Positions 1 through 8,656 are shown, numbered from the stretch's first letter. The stretch: DNA of 64,000 nucleotides from Betaproteobacteria bacterium (GCA_016720855.1 JADKJU010000001.1:117501-181500); one strand, 5' to 3'. Numbers and translations: made by a program. Notes: a model not told the origin generated them from the sequence alone.

Positions 1-1008
1 ACGGCCATCGTTGTCGATCGCCGGGACGAGCTGGGGAAGCTGCTGCAGGCGCTTGGCGAGATGCAGGACGCGCTTCGCCGGGTCGTCGGGGACGTGCGTT
101 CGTCCGTGCAGGACATCGCCACCGCCTCCATCGAGATCGCGCAGGGCAATGCCGACCTTTCCTCGCGCACCGAGGAGCAGGCCTCCTCGCTCGAGGAGAC
201 GGCCTCGTCGATGGAAGAGCTCACCAGCACGGTGAAGCAGAATGCAGGGAACGCGCAACAGGCGAATGAGCTTGCGGCCGGAGCCTCGAGCGTGGCGGTG
301 CGCGGCGGCAAGGTGGTCAGCCAGGTCGTCGAGACGATGGACGGGATCTCGCAAAGCTCCAGGAAAATCGCCGACATCATCGGGGTCATCGACGGCATTG
401 CGTTCCAGACCAACATCCTCGCGCTGAATGCCGCAGTGGAAGCCGCAAGGGCGGGCGAGCAGGGACGGGGGTTCGCGGTGGTGGCCAGCGAGGTGAGAAG
501 TCTCGCCCAGCGCAGCGCGGAGGCGGCCAAGGAGATCAAGTCGCTGATTCAGGACTCGGTGGGCAAGGTGGAGTTCGGGGCCCGGCTCGTGGACGAAGCG
601 GGCAAGACCATGGACGAGATCGTCACCAGCGTGAAGCGCGTGACGGACATCATGACCGACATCACCGCCGCGAGCCAGGAGCAGAGCAGCGGCATCATGC
701 AGGTGAACCGGGCGATCACCCAGATGGACCAGGTGACGCAGCAGAACGCGGCGCTGGTGCAAGAGGCCTCTGCCGCCGCCGAGAGCCTGAAGGGGCAGTC
801 GAGCCGTCTTTCGCAGGCGGTCGCGGTGTTCCGGCTGGGCGACGATCGGGACCACCTCGATGCGTCCGGCGCGCCGGCCCGGGCGAGCCACGCGCCGCGC
901 GCGGAGCGATTGGTGTCTCTGCCAAAGCACGAGCGCAGAGACGTGAGCCTCGGCAGATCCGTCCAGAGAGTGGACGACGGCGGCGCGCAGGAGTGGCAGG
1001 AATTCTGA
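1..1008 (+). CDS. Methyl-accepting chemotaxis protein, C-terminal part (5' truncated)
   Basis: Cytoplasmic signalling part of a chemoreceptor that controls CheA through CheW. The reading frame is open from the first base, so the gene starts upstream and the sensor domain, membrane segments and most of HAMP are missing. The visible 335 residues show the end of HAMP, a long coiled coil, and the conserved hairpin tip (TNILALNAAVEAARAGE, then GRGFAVVASEVR), encoded near bases 410-505. Glutamate/glutamine-rich heptads on either side are candidate methylation helices. After a flexible tail the protein ends in EWQEF, which fits the xWxxF pattern of the CheR/CheB-docking pentapeptide known from Tsr/Tar-type receptors. 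It converges on the aminotransferase gene. The family is certain; the ligand cannot be known from this part. Confidence 0.95.
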   Translation, partial: TAIVVDRRDELGKLLQALGEMQDALRRVVGDVRSSVQDIATASIEIAQGNADLSSRTEEQASSLEETASSMEELTSTVKQNAGNAQQANELAAGASSVAVRGGKVVSQVVETMDGISQSSRKIADIIGVIDGIAFQTNILALNAAVEAARAGEQGRGFAVVASEVRSLAQRSAEAAKEIKSLIQDSVGKVEFGARLVDEAGKTMDEIVTSVKRVTDIMTDITAASQEQSSGIMQVNRAITQMDQVTQQNAALVQEASAAAESLKGQSSRLSQAVAVFRLGDDRDHLDASGAPARASHAPRAERLVSLPKHERRDVSLGRSVQRVDDGGAQEWQEF

Positions 1009-1087
1009 CGCCTGCGCTGCACGCGACTTCCTGGCGTTCGATCCGCGGCACGCTTTTCCCGGAAGGAGTTGCTCTCCCGCGGCACGT

Positions 1088-2293
1088 TTACCCCAGGTTG
1101 CCGCACGCTTCCTTCAGCCGCTTCATCCCTTCCTCCAGCGTGGCGTCGGACGCGGCATAGGAAATCCGGAAATGCCCGGCCAGTTCGAATGCGCTGCCGG
1201 GCACGAGGGCCACGCCGGCCTCCTCGAGGAAATACATGCACAGGTCCATGTCGGTGGCGATGAGCTTGCCCTTGGGCGTGCGGCGTCCGAGCAGGGCGTG
1301 GCAGCCGGGAAAGACGTAGAACGCACCGTCCGGGACCGTGCACTCGACGCCTTCGATGCCGCGCATGGCGGCAACGACCAGGTCGCGGCGGCGGCGATAG
1401 GCCGCGACGAAGGGGGGGAGGAAATCCATGGGTCCGTCGAGCGCCGCGACGGCTGCCGCCTGGCTGATCGAACTCGTGTGCGAGACCGATTGCCCCTGCA
1501 CGAGATTGATGCCGCGGATCAGCTCCGCCGGTCCCGCGCCATAGCCGCAGCGCCAGCCCGTCATCGCGAAAGCCTTGGAGACGCCGTTGATGGTGAGGCA
1601 GCGCGACGCCATCTCGGGCACTACCGCGGCCATGGTCGGGAAGGGCGTGTCGAGGTACCGGATTTTTTCATAGATGTCGTCGGACATGAGCCAGACGTGC
1701 GGGTGGCGCAGCAGGACCTCGGCCAGTGCCTGCAGCTCCTCGCGCGTGTACTCCGCCCCGCTCGGATTGCTCGGCGAGTTGAGCATCAGCCACTTGGTGC
1801 GGGGCGTGATGGCAGCCTGCAGCTGCTGCGGCGTGATCTTGAATCCGCTCGCGGCGGGACAGGGCACGATGACGGGCACGCCCTCGGCCAGGCGCACCAT
1901 CTCCGGATACGAGACCCACGCCGGCACTGCCACCACCACTTCGTCGCCCGGATCGACCGTGGCCTGCAGCGCGTTATAGAGCACCTGCTTGGAACCCACG
2001 CCAATGGTGATCTCCCCGGGCTTGAACGCGATGCCGTTGTCGCGCTCGAACTTGCGCATGATCGCGGCGGTGAGCTCGCGCGTGCCGGGCACGTCCGTGT
2101 AACGCGTCTTGCCTGCGTCGATGGCGGCCTTGCCCGCCTCGCGGACGTGAAGCGGCGTATCGAAGTCCGGCTCGCCCTGCGCGAGCGACATGATCGAGCG
2201 CCCGGCGCGCGCAAGCTCGTTGCCCAGGCGCGTCATCTCGCGGGTCATCGGAGGCTGCACGCTCGCCACGCGCCGGCTGAGGAATGTCGTCAT
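1088..2293 (-). CDS. Class I pyridoxal-phosphate aminotransferase (aspartate aminotransferase-like)
   Basis: PLP-dependent aminotransferase of fold type I, 401 residues, the usual size of the AspAT Ib branch. Visible PLP features are GSKQ (about 100-103), NSPSNPSG with Asn176, SDDIY with Asp206, and the Schiff-base lysine in NGVSKAF (Lys240), followed by the arginine-bearing GWRCGYG. The start is the ATG at 2293, which overlaps the TGA of the upstream permease as ATGA; an upstream in-frame start would lie inside the permease gene. It is the last gene of a four-gene transporter operon, so its substrate may be related to the imported compound. It is class I, not the class V PhnW type that handles 2-aminoethylphosphonate. 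Substrate specificity cannot be set from sequence. Confidence 0.9.
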   Translation of the reverse strand: MTTFLSRRVASVQPPMTREMTRLGNELARAGRSIMSLAQGEPDFDTPLHVREAGKAAIDAGKTRYTDVPGTRELTAAIMRKFERDNGIAFKPGEITIGVGSKQVLYNALQATVDPGDEVVVAVPAWVSYPEMVRLAEGVPVIVPCPAASGFKITPQQLQAAITPRTKWLMLNSPSNPSGAEYTREELQALAEVLLRHPHVWLMSDDIYEKIRYLDTPFPTMAAVVPEMASRCLTINGVSKAFAMTGWRCGYGAGPAELIRGINLVQGQSVSHTSSISQAAAVAALDGPMDFLPPFVAAYRRRRDLVVAAMRGIEGVECTVPDGAFYVFPGCHALLGRRTPKGKLIATDMDLCMYFLEEAGVALVPGSAFELAGHFRISYAASDATLEEGMKRLKEACGNLG

Positions 2294-3951
2294 TGGATTG
2301 CATCCACCTTCACGCGGAAAACCCATCGCGCGATCGCGAGGGGCACGAAGATCGCCAGCATGAGGATCACGCTGTAGGCGCTGGCGAGGGCCAGACGGCC
2401 GCTATCGACCTGCTGGAAGATCTCGATCGGCATGGTGCTCATGCCGCCGTAGTACAGAACGATGGTGGTCGACAGCTCCGAAAGCGACGTGACCCACATG
2501 AGGATCGCCGCCGCGGCCACCGCCGGCCTGATGAGCGGCATGACGACCTTGAAAAAGCTGCGCAGCGGCGGCACACCGAGGCTGATCGACGCCTCCTCGA
2601 TGGAATCGCGCACGTTGTGCAGGGGCCCAACGGCTGCGCGCACGCTGTTCGGGATCCGCCGCAGGAAATAGGCTAGCGCCATGATGATCCACGTGCCGGT
2701 GAGCACCAGCCAGCCGGTATTGAACGTGTTCACCAGCGCGATGCCGAGCACGGTTCCGGCGATGGTAAGCGGCAGCATCACGAGGACGTCGAGCGTGCCG
2801 GTGAGTGCGCTGCGGCGCTTCACCACGAGGTACGCAACGGCCACCGAGAAGATCACGCCCGCCACGGTGGCGATGGCAGCGAGCGAGAGCGAATTCCAGA
2901 GCGGTTGGGCGGACTTGGTGAGCGCCGTGGTCATGTGAATCAGCGTGAAGCCACCGTAGCTCAGCACCGGGCCCCTGGACGGCGTGAACGCCGTGATGAC
3001 GGCGACGACGGCCGGCGCCATCGACAGCATGACCACGAGCACCACGAGTGCCGCGGCGACCGTTCCCGCGACACCGCGGATGGGAATGGCGAGCGGTGTG
3101 CGCCCCGACTCCATCTGGTACTGTCCGCGCTCGATCACGAGCTTCTGCACGGCGAGCATCACGACGCCGAGCAGCACCAGCAGCGTGGCCATGGTGGTCT
3201 GCATCTGCGGGTTGCCGCCCAGCTCGCTCACGAACTCGTTGTAGGCCTTCACCGCCAGCACCGGCGTGCGTGCGCCCAGGATCGCCGGTATGCCGAAGCT
3301 GCCGATCACGTGGGTGAAGACCACCAGCGCCGCGCCGAAGATAGACGGGAGGATGAGCGGCAGCGTCACTCCCGTGAGCACGCGAGGCAGCGGGCGCCCC
3401 AGGCTCATCGCCGCCTCCTCGAGATTGCCGTCCACCGCCTTCAAGCCGACCAGGATCATCACAAACGCGTACACGTAGCTGTTGAGCGTCATCACGAAGA
3501 TGAGACCCCACCACGAATAGAGCGAGCCGATCTGCCAGTCCGCCGGCAAGAGCCACGTGTTGACGATGCCCTGCCGCCCGAGGATCAGCGTCCATGCGGC
3601 GGCGACCACCACGTCGGGGATGACGAGCGTGACCAGCGGTAGCGCCGTCACCCAGCCGGAGAAGCGGAACCTGCATCGCGCAACCAGCACGGCGAGCGCG
3701 CCACCGACGATCATCGAGGTGGCCGTTACCGCGCCGCCGAGGATGAGCGTGTTCCACAGGGAATCCCGATACGCGCGATCACGGAAGAATGTCGCGTAAC
3801 CGCCGAGCCCGTAGCTGCCGTCGGTGCCTCGGAAGCTGTACGCAAACGTGGTCACCAGCGGCCAGACGAGGAACAGACCGAGGACCGCGAAACCCGCGAG
3901 CGTCACCATCGTCCACGCCGGATCGCGCTTCCAGGACATGACCGCGCTCAT
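2290..3951 (-). CDS. ABC transporter permease, two fused MetI-like domains (iron(III)/aminophosphonate type)
   Basis: Inner-membrane permease of 553 residues with two six-helix transmembrane halves in one chain, the architecture of FbpB/SfuB iron permeases and of the putative 2-aminoethylphosphonate permeases. Each half carries an EAA-type coupling loop for the ATPase: EEAAMSLGRP in the first half and EEASISLGVP in the second. The start ATG at 3951 overlaps the stop of the ATPase gene (ATGA), and its own stop overlaps the start of the aminotransferase, so all three genes are translationally coupled. Family and topology are clear. The substrate is uncertain because the partner binding protein does not show an obvious iron-binding tyrosine pair. 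Confidence 0.9.
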   Translation of the reverse strand: MSAVMSWKRDPAWTMVTLAGFAVLGLFLVWPLVTTFAYSFRGTDGSYGLGGYATFFRDRAYRDSLWNTLILGGAVTATSMIVGGALAVLVARCRFRFSGWVTALPLVTLVIPDVVVAAAWTLILGRQGIVNTWLLPADWQIGSLYSWWGLIFVMTLNSYVYAFVMILVGLKAVDGNLEEAAMSLGRPLPRVLTGVTLPLILPSIFGAALVVFTHVIGSFGIPAILGARTPVLAVKAYNEFVSELGGNPQMQTTMATLLVLLGVVMLAVQKLVIERGQYQMESGRTPLAIPIRGVAGTVAAALVVLVVMLSMAPAVVAVITAFTPSRGPVLSYGGFTLIHMTTALTKSAQPLWNSLSLAAIATVAGVIFSVAVAYLVVKRRSALTGTLDVLVMLPLTIAGTVLGIALVNTFNTGWLVLTGTWIIMALAYFLRRIPNSVRAAVGPLHNVRDSIEEASISLGVPPLRSFFKVVMPLIRPAVAAAAILMWVTSLSELSTTIVLYYGGMSTMPIEIFQQVDSGRLALASAYSVILMLAIFVPLAIARWVFRVKVDAIQ

Positions 3952-4907
3952 GTGCCCTCCACCACACGCGCATCGGCCGGAATCTTCAAGAGCACTTCCT
4001 CGCCGCGCTCGTGGACACGGCCGTGCTGCACGCTCCAGGTATCGACATGGACGATGCCTGTGGCCGTCCTGATCCGGTAACCCGTGATCGATCCCCGGAA
4101 CTCGACACCCTCGATCACTCCCGGAAGGTCACCTCCCCCGATCTCGATCTCCTCGCGCCTCACCACCTTGAACTTCCCATCCCCCAGCGGAATCAGGTTC
4201 GCGCTGCCCAGGAAATCCGCGGCGTATCCATTCGCGGGCCGCGCATAGATCTCCACCGGCGTCCCCATCTGCACGATTCTGCCGCGATCCATGACCGCGA
4301 CCACGTCGGACATCGCCAGCGCCTCTTCCTGGTCGTGGGTCACGAATACCGTGGTGACCTTCAACTCGATCTGCAGCTCGCGGACCATCGCGCGCAACTC
4401 CACCCGCAGCTTCACGTCGAGCGCCGCCAGCGGTTCATCGAGGAGGAGCAGTTGCGGATCGATCACCAATGCGCGCGCCATGGCGACGCGCTGGCGCTGC
4501 CCGCCCGAAAGCTTCGCGGGCGGGCGATTGGCCATCGAACCCAGCCCCACGCGCTCGAGCATCGCCATGGCCCGGGCTTTCGCCTCCTTCGCTGCCACCC
4601 CGCGCGCCTCGAGCCCGTACATCACATTGGCGAGGGCGGAGCGGTCGGGGAAGAGCGCATAGTCCTGGAACACCATGCCCACGCCGCGCCGGTGCACGGG
4701 CAACGCGGTGACGTCGCGATCGCCGAACCACACGCGGCCAGCGTCGGGCACCACGAAGCCTGCGAGCATGCGCAGCAGCGTGGTCTTGCCGCAGCCCGAG
4801 GGCCCGAGGAGGGTGAATAGGCGGCCCGACGGGAACTCGAGGTCGAGGTCCGTGAAGAGCGCCTGTCCGTCGTACGCCTGGGTGACGCGTTCGAAGCGGA
4901 TGCGCAT
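3948..4907 (-). CDS. ABC transporter ATP-binding protein (PotA/FbpC-like)
   Basis: Cytoplasmic ATPase subunit that powers the adjacent permease. The 319 residues show Walker A GPSGCGKTT (35-43), a Q-loop in QDYALFP, signature LSGGQRQR, Walker B LLLLDEP with the D-loop AALD, and the switch histidine in VFVTHDQEEA. A C-terminal extension of about 80 residues fits the TOBE domain of the PotA/FbpC/CysA branch. The start ATG at 4907 is close behind the stop of the binding-protein gene, and its end overlaps the permease start. The order binding protein, ATPase, permease is that of Fbp-like operons. Confidence 0.93.
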   Translation of the reverse strand: MRIRFERVTQAYDGQALFTDLDLEFPSGRLFTLLGPSGCGKTTLLRMLAGFVVPDAGRVWFGDRDVTALPVHRRGVGMVFQDYALFPDRSALANVMYGLEARGVAAKEAKARAMAMLERVGLGSMANRPPAKLSGGQRQRVAMARALVIDPQLLLLDEPLAALDVKLRVELRAMVRELQIELKVTTVFVTHDQEEALAMSDVVAVMDRGRIVQMGTPVEIYARPANGYAADFLGSANLIPLGDGKFKVVRREEIEIGGGDLPGVIEGVEFRGSITGYRIRTATGIVHVDTWSVQHGRVHERGEEVLLKIPADARVVEGT

Positions 4908-4911
4908 GCGG

Positions 4912-5895
4912 CTAGCGCGCTGCGGCGACCATTTCCTTCCACGAAGCGATGAAGGCCGGCTGCGCGGCGGCAGCCTTCACGTCATCGATGGGCGCCACCT
5001 TGAAGGTCGTGGTGCGCGGGAGGCCCACCTTGGTGGTGTCGACGTCGTCGCGGATCGGACGACGGAAGAATCTCTTCACGAGCATCTCCTGCGCCTGGCT
5101 GGAGGAAAGGAAGTCGTAGAATGTCTTCGCCTCCGCAGGATTGGGCGAGCCCTTCACGAGCGCCATGCCCTCCGGCGCGATGAAGGTGCCCTCGCTGGGA
5201 TAGACGATCTCGATGTCCTTGTTGCCGCCGGAGACGTACTCCTGCGCGGCGTACTCCATCGTCATGCCGACGGCGTATTCGCCCTTGGCCACGCCGTCGA
5301 AGACCTGCGAGGCGGTGTTCACGATCGTCGCGTTCCTGGCGATGCCCTTGAGGACCTCCTTGCCGAGGGACTGCTCGATACCCCAGAGCGTTGCGAGGGA
5401 CGAACTGGTCTTCTCCGGATCGCTCACGACCAGGCGGTCCTTCCAGCGCGGGTTGACGAGATCCGACCACGTCCTGGGCATCGGATCGCCCTTCAACGCA
5501 CGCTTGTTCACCATGATCACCATCACGTGGGCGTTGGTGCCGACCCACAGGCCGTTCTTGTCCTTGTAGGCCGCCTGCACGCCCGCGGTCTGCGCGGACT
5601 GGTACGGCGCGAAGTAGTCCTGGTAGAGGCGCAGCACCGAAAAGCCGCCGGACCAGAAGATGTCCGCCTTTGGCGCGCCCGCCTCGGCCTTGATCCGTTG
5701 CATCATCGCGCCCGTGCTGCCGCGCACCGCCGAAATCTTGATGTCGGGGTACTTCTTGTTGAACTCCTCGGTGACGGCGTTGATGGCGTCCACGCTGTTG
5801 GAGGAATACAGGACGACTTCACCGGCATTTGCATGGATCGTGGCGAGAGCGGCGGCGGCTGCGAGGGCGAGGGAAGCCAGGCGTGTGCGGGACAT
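4912..5895 (-). CDS. Periplasmic ABC substrate-binding protein (FbpA / aminophosphonate-like)
   Basis: Extracytoplasmic solute receptor of 327 residues in the type 2 periplasmic binding fold. An N-terminal signal peptide (basic MSRTR, alanine/leucine core, cleavage probably after HANA near residue 24) is followed by GEVVLYSSNSVDAI, typical of this family. It is the first gene of the operon; a GGAG ribosome-binding site precedes the ATG, and a GATAAT -10-like hexamer at 5928-5933 (minus strand) has no good -35. The C-terminal lobe lacks the adjacent tyrosine pair that binds Fe3+ in classical FbpA, so iron is not assured. A 2-aminoethylphosphonate or other small-anion ligand is an alternative. 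Confidence 0.88.
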   Translation of the reverse strand: MSRTRLASLALAAAAALATIHANAGEVVLYSSNSVDAINAVTEEFNKKYPDIKISAVRGSTGAMMQRIKAEAGAPKADIFWSGGFSVLRLYQDYFAPYQSAQTAGVQAAYKDKNGLWVGTNAHVMVIMVNKRALKGDPMPRTWSDLVNPRWKDRLVVSDPEKTSSSLATLWGIEQSLGKEVLKGIARNATIVNTASQVFDGVAKGEYAVGMTMEYAAQEYVSGGNKDIEIVYPSEGTFIAPEGMALVKGSPNPAEAKTFYDFLSSSQAQEMLVKRFFRRPIRDDVDTTKVGLPRTTTFKVAPIDDVKAAAAQPAFIASWKEMVAAAR

Positions 5896-6034
5896 GGGAT
5901 CTCCGGGGTTTCAGGCAAGACGCACGCATTATCACCCAACATGGCGGACTCGGCTTTTTCTGGGCAGGCCCGGCCGGTTATCCACAATCGCGCGCGTCCG
6001 TGGATACCCGGATGAGCCCGCCATACCATTCGCC

Positions 6035-8164
6035 ATGGCGATGAAGACGACGGCGGGAAATCACGGCGCGACGGCGAAAGGCCGGGGCGCGGGCGCCAAC
6101 CCCGAGGGCCGCTTCGAGAAGGTCCGGCGCGAGGCTGTCGACGACGGCTGGCTTCGGGAGCCGACGGACGATCCGGCACGGCCGAAGACCACGGTCACCA
6201 TCGAGCTGGCGAAGTCCATCATTTCGCGACACGATTCGCCTGACCTCAACTTCACGCAATCGGTGAATCCGTATCGCGGCTGCGAGCATGGCTGCATATA
6301 TTGCGCATCGGGCGATACCCTGATCCTGATGGGAGATGGCCGGACGCGACCGCTGTCCGCATTGCGCGTGGGCGACGAGATTTTTGGCACGAGGCGGGTG
6401 GGATGGTACCGCCGCTACGTCAAGTCACGCGTGCTGGCGCACTGGAGCACGATCAAGCCCGCATGGAGGATAACGCTGGAGGATGGGACGTCGCTCGTCA
6501 CCAGCGGGGACCACCGCTTCCTGACCGAACGCGGCTGGAAGTTCGTGACGGGCGCCGTGTCGGGCCGCCTTCGCCGGCCGCACTTGACGCTGGTCAACAA
6601 GCTTTTGGGGACCGGCGCGTTCGCCCAAGGTCCGGTGCAGGGCGGGGATTACCGGCGCGGCTACCTTTGCGGACTGATTCGCGGAGACGGGCACCTCAAG
6701 TCGTACCAATATGAGCGCTGCGGCAGGTGCTGCAACCTTCACGGTTTCCGTCTTGCCTTGTGCGATCCGGAAGCGCTGCTGCGGGCGCAGGACTACCTTC
6801 TGGACTTCGAGATTGCCACGCAGGAGTTCGCGTTCCAGTCCGGGGCCCGGGCGCGGCGCGCGATGCATGCCATACGAACCCATGCATTGCCGAAGATAGA
6901 CTCGATTCGACGCCTGATTGGCTGGCCTTCGCAGGCGAACCGGGAATGGTCGGCCGGCTTTCTCGCGGGTATTTTCGATGCCGAGGGAAGCTTCAGCCAA
7001 GGCGTCCTGAGGGTTTCGAATGCCGATGCCGAATTCATCGGGTGGATCGCGAAGTGCATGAGTTCCTTCGGTTTCGAGTTCGCCGTGGGGCGCGGTGAGC
7101 GCGGGCGCCTCCGGCCGATAGAGGTGGTGAGATTGAGGGGAGGATTGCGTGAGCACTTGCGGTTTTTCCACAGCGTTCTACCCGCGATAACACGCAAGCT
7201 GGATATCACTGGCCAGGCGCTCAAGAGCGATTCGCGCCTGCGCGCTACCTGCATAGAGCCCCTGGGAAAGGCCTATCGCCTGTATGACATCACGACGGAA
7301 ACCGGGGATTTCATCGCCAATGGGGTCGTGAGCCACAACTGCTACGCCCGTCCGTCCCACGCCTACCTCGGCCTCTCGCCCGGCATCGACTTCGAGACGC
7401 GGCTCTTCGCCAAGGACGACGCAGCGCGCCTGCTTCGGGAGGAACTCGCCCGCCCGGGCTACCGGTGCGAGCCGATCAACATCGGCTCCAACACCGACGG
7501 CTACCAGCCCATCGAGCGTTCGCGCCGCATCTCGCGCTCCATTCTCGAAGTGCTTCACGAAACGTCGCATCCGGTGGCCATCATCACGAAGTCGGCGCTG
7601 GTGGAGCGCGACCTCGACCTCATCGCGCCGATGGGAGCAGAGGGGCTTGCCGCGGTTGCCGTTTCGGTCACGACGCTGGACGCGGGCCTGGCGCGGCGCA
7701 TGGAGCCGCGCGCGAGCGCGCCCTCGCGCCGGATCGAGGCCATTCGCCGGCTTGCCGCTGCAGGCGTCCCCGTGGGCGTCAACGTCGCCCCGATCATTCC
7801 CTTCCTCACCGACCACGAAATCGAGTCCATCCTCGACGCGGCGGCGCAGGCGGGGGCCGCCTGGGCGAGCTGGACGCTGGTTCGCCTGCCCTGGGAAGTG
7901 AAGGACCTGTTCCGTGACTGGCTCGAGCATCACGTGCCGCTCAAGGCCGCGCACGTCATGTCGCGCCTCAACGAGATGCGCGGCGGTCGCGACAACGATC
8001 CTCGCTTCCGCACCCGCATGACCGGCGAAGGGCTGCTCTCGGACCTGCTGCGCCGCCGTTTCGAGGCGGCCTGCACGCGCCTTGGTGTCGATGCCGGGCC
8101 GCCAATCCTCGCGCGCGATCGATTCCGCCCGCCCCGGATCGGCGGGCAGCTGCGCCTCTTCTAG
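6035..8164 (+). CDS. PA0069-family radical SAM protein interrupted by an intein
   Basis: Radical S-adenosylmethionine enzyme related to spore photoproduct lyase-like proteins; the reaction of the family is not known to me. The precursor is 709 residues from the ATG at 6035 (no good ribosome-binding site; the next ATG at 6041 is possible). The cluster motif starts as CEHGCIYC, but its third cysteine is residue 90 and begins a 346-residue intein. Removing bases 6302-7339 joins CEHGCIY to CYARPSHAY and gives a 363-residue enzyme of normal length. The C-extein has the SAM-domain elements INIGSNTDGYQP, AIITKSALVERD and VNVAPIIPFLTD. The gene was ancestrally tail-to-tail with the DUF72 gene, their stop codons sharing CTAG (8161-8164). 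It now meets a duplicated fragment of that gene instead. Confidence 0.93.
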   Translation: MAMKTTAGNHGATAKGRGAGANPEGRFEKVRREAVDDGWLREPTDDPARPKTTVTIELAKSIISRHDSPDLNFTQSVNPYRGCEHGCIYCASGDTLILMGDGRTRPLSALRVGDEIFGTRRVGWYRRYVKSRVLAHWSTIKPAWRITLEDGTSLVTSGDHRFLTERGWKFVTGAVSGRLRRPHLTLVNKLLGTGAFAQGPVQGGDYRRGYLCGLIRGDGHLKSYQYERCGRCCNLHGFRLALCDPEALLRAQDYLLDFEIATQEFAFQSGARARRAMHAIRTHALPKIDSIRRLIGWPSQANREWSAGFLAGIFDAEGSFSQGVLRVSNADAEFIGWIAKCMSSFGFEFAVGRGERGRLRPIEVVRLRGGLREHLRFFHSVLPAITRKLDITGQALKSDSRLRATCIEPLGKAYRLYDITTETGDFIANGVVSHNCYARPSHAYLGLSPGIDFETRLFAKDDAARLLREELARPGYRCEPINIGSNTDGYQPIERSRRISRSILEVLHETSHPVAIITKSALVERDLDLIAPMGAEGLAAVAVSVTTLDAGLARRMEPRASAPSRRIEAIRRLAAAGVPVGVNVAPIIPFLTDHEIESILDAAAQAGAAWASWTLVRLPWEVKDLFRDWLEHHVPLKAAHVMSRLNEMRGGRDNDPRFRTRMTGEGLLSDLLRRRFEAACTRLGVDAGPPILARDRFRPPRIGGQLRLF
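6302..7339 (+). other. Intein with LAGLIDADG homing endonuclease (in-frame insertion)
   Basis: Self-splicing protein insert of 346 residues. Block A begins at Cys1 (CASGDTLILMGDG). Block B is SGDHRFLTERGW with His71, where serine stands in place of the usual threonine three residues before the histidine. The two dodecapeptides of a LAGLIDADG endonuclease are LCGLIRGDG (122-130) and FLAGIFDAEG (220-229), each with its acidic residue. Blocks F/G read YDITTETGDFIANG then VVSHN, ending in His345-Asn346, and the +1 residue is Cys. All chemical residues for class 1 splicing are present, so it is predicted to be active. Boundaries are exact because excision restores the family sequence across the junction. 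Confidence 0.95.
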
Positions 8165-8199
8165 GCGCCGCCCTCCACGATGGCGCGCGCCAGCCACTC
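8090..8199 (+). repeat. 110-bp direct repeat, left copy
   Basis: Matches 18009-18118 in the same orientation with four mismatches (at 8110, 8129, 8153 and 8196). It contains the real 3' end of the radical SAM gene and, on the minus strand after the shared CTAG, the last 13 codons of the DUF72 gene. The two copies bound the segment 8200-18008. Confidence 0.9.
8161..8199 (-). pseudogene. Remnant of the DUF72 gene 3' end
   Basis: Thirteen codons including the stop, reading EWLARAIVEGGA, where the intact gene at 18080-19054 has ERLARAIVEGGA. Only the part inside the direct repeat is present and it runs into the G tract, so it cannot be expressed as a protein. Arg to Trp is the only change. Confidence 0.8.
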
Positions 8200-8535
<336 letters not shown>

Positions 8536-8611
8536 GTCCCCATCGTCTAGAGGCCTGGGACACCGCCCTTTCACGGCGATAACCGGGGTTCGAATCCCCG
8601 TGGGGACGCCA
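8536..8611 (+). tRNA. tRNA-Glu (anticodon TTC)
   Basis: A 76-nt cloverleaf with encoded CCA (8609-8611). The acceptor arms GTCCCCA (8536-8542) and TGGGGAC (8601-8607) pair perfectly. The anticodon loop CTTTCAC (8568-8574) gives TTC at 8570-8572. The T arm is CCGGG-GTTCGAAT-CCCCG-like. One C-A mismatch is seen at the base of the anticodon stem (8563/8579). The sequence closely resembles bacterial tRNA-Glu and is followed at once by a terminator. Confidence 0.97.
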
Positions 8612-8615
8612 AAAA

Positions 8616-8656
8616 AAAAGCGACACAGCCCGCATTGCGCGGGCTTTGTCGCTTTT
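8616..8656 (+). terminator. Rho-independent terminator after tRNA-Glu
   Basis: Stem AAAAGCGACA / TGTCGCTTTT with an inner GCCCGC-ATT-GCGCGGGC part; the downstream arm ends in TTTT and the upstream arm starts in an A run, so it could work in both directions. It directly follows the tRNA CCA end. Confidence 0.85.

Noticed and set aside
1009..1087. Terminator between the chemoreceptor and aminotransferase genes
   Set aside because: Short GC-rich repeats (CGCGGCACG twice) occur, but no stem with a T run could be built.
5660..6034. Upstream in-frame extension of the radical SAM gene
   Set aside because: It would overlap the divergent binding-protein gene and its promoter region; the family N-terminus begins near 6035.
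8536..8611. tRNA-Glu as the attachment site of the inserted segment
   Set aside because: The flanking direct repeat derives from the radical SAM/DUF72 gene ends and not from the tRNA; no second copy of the tRNA 3' end is seen near 18,000 and no integrase is present.
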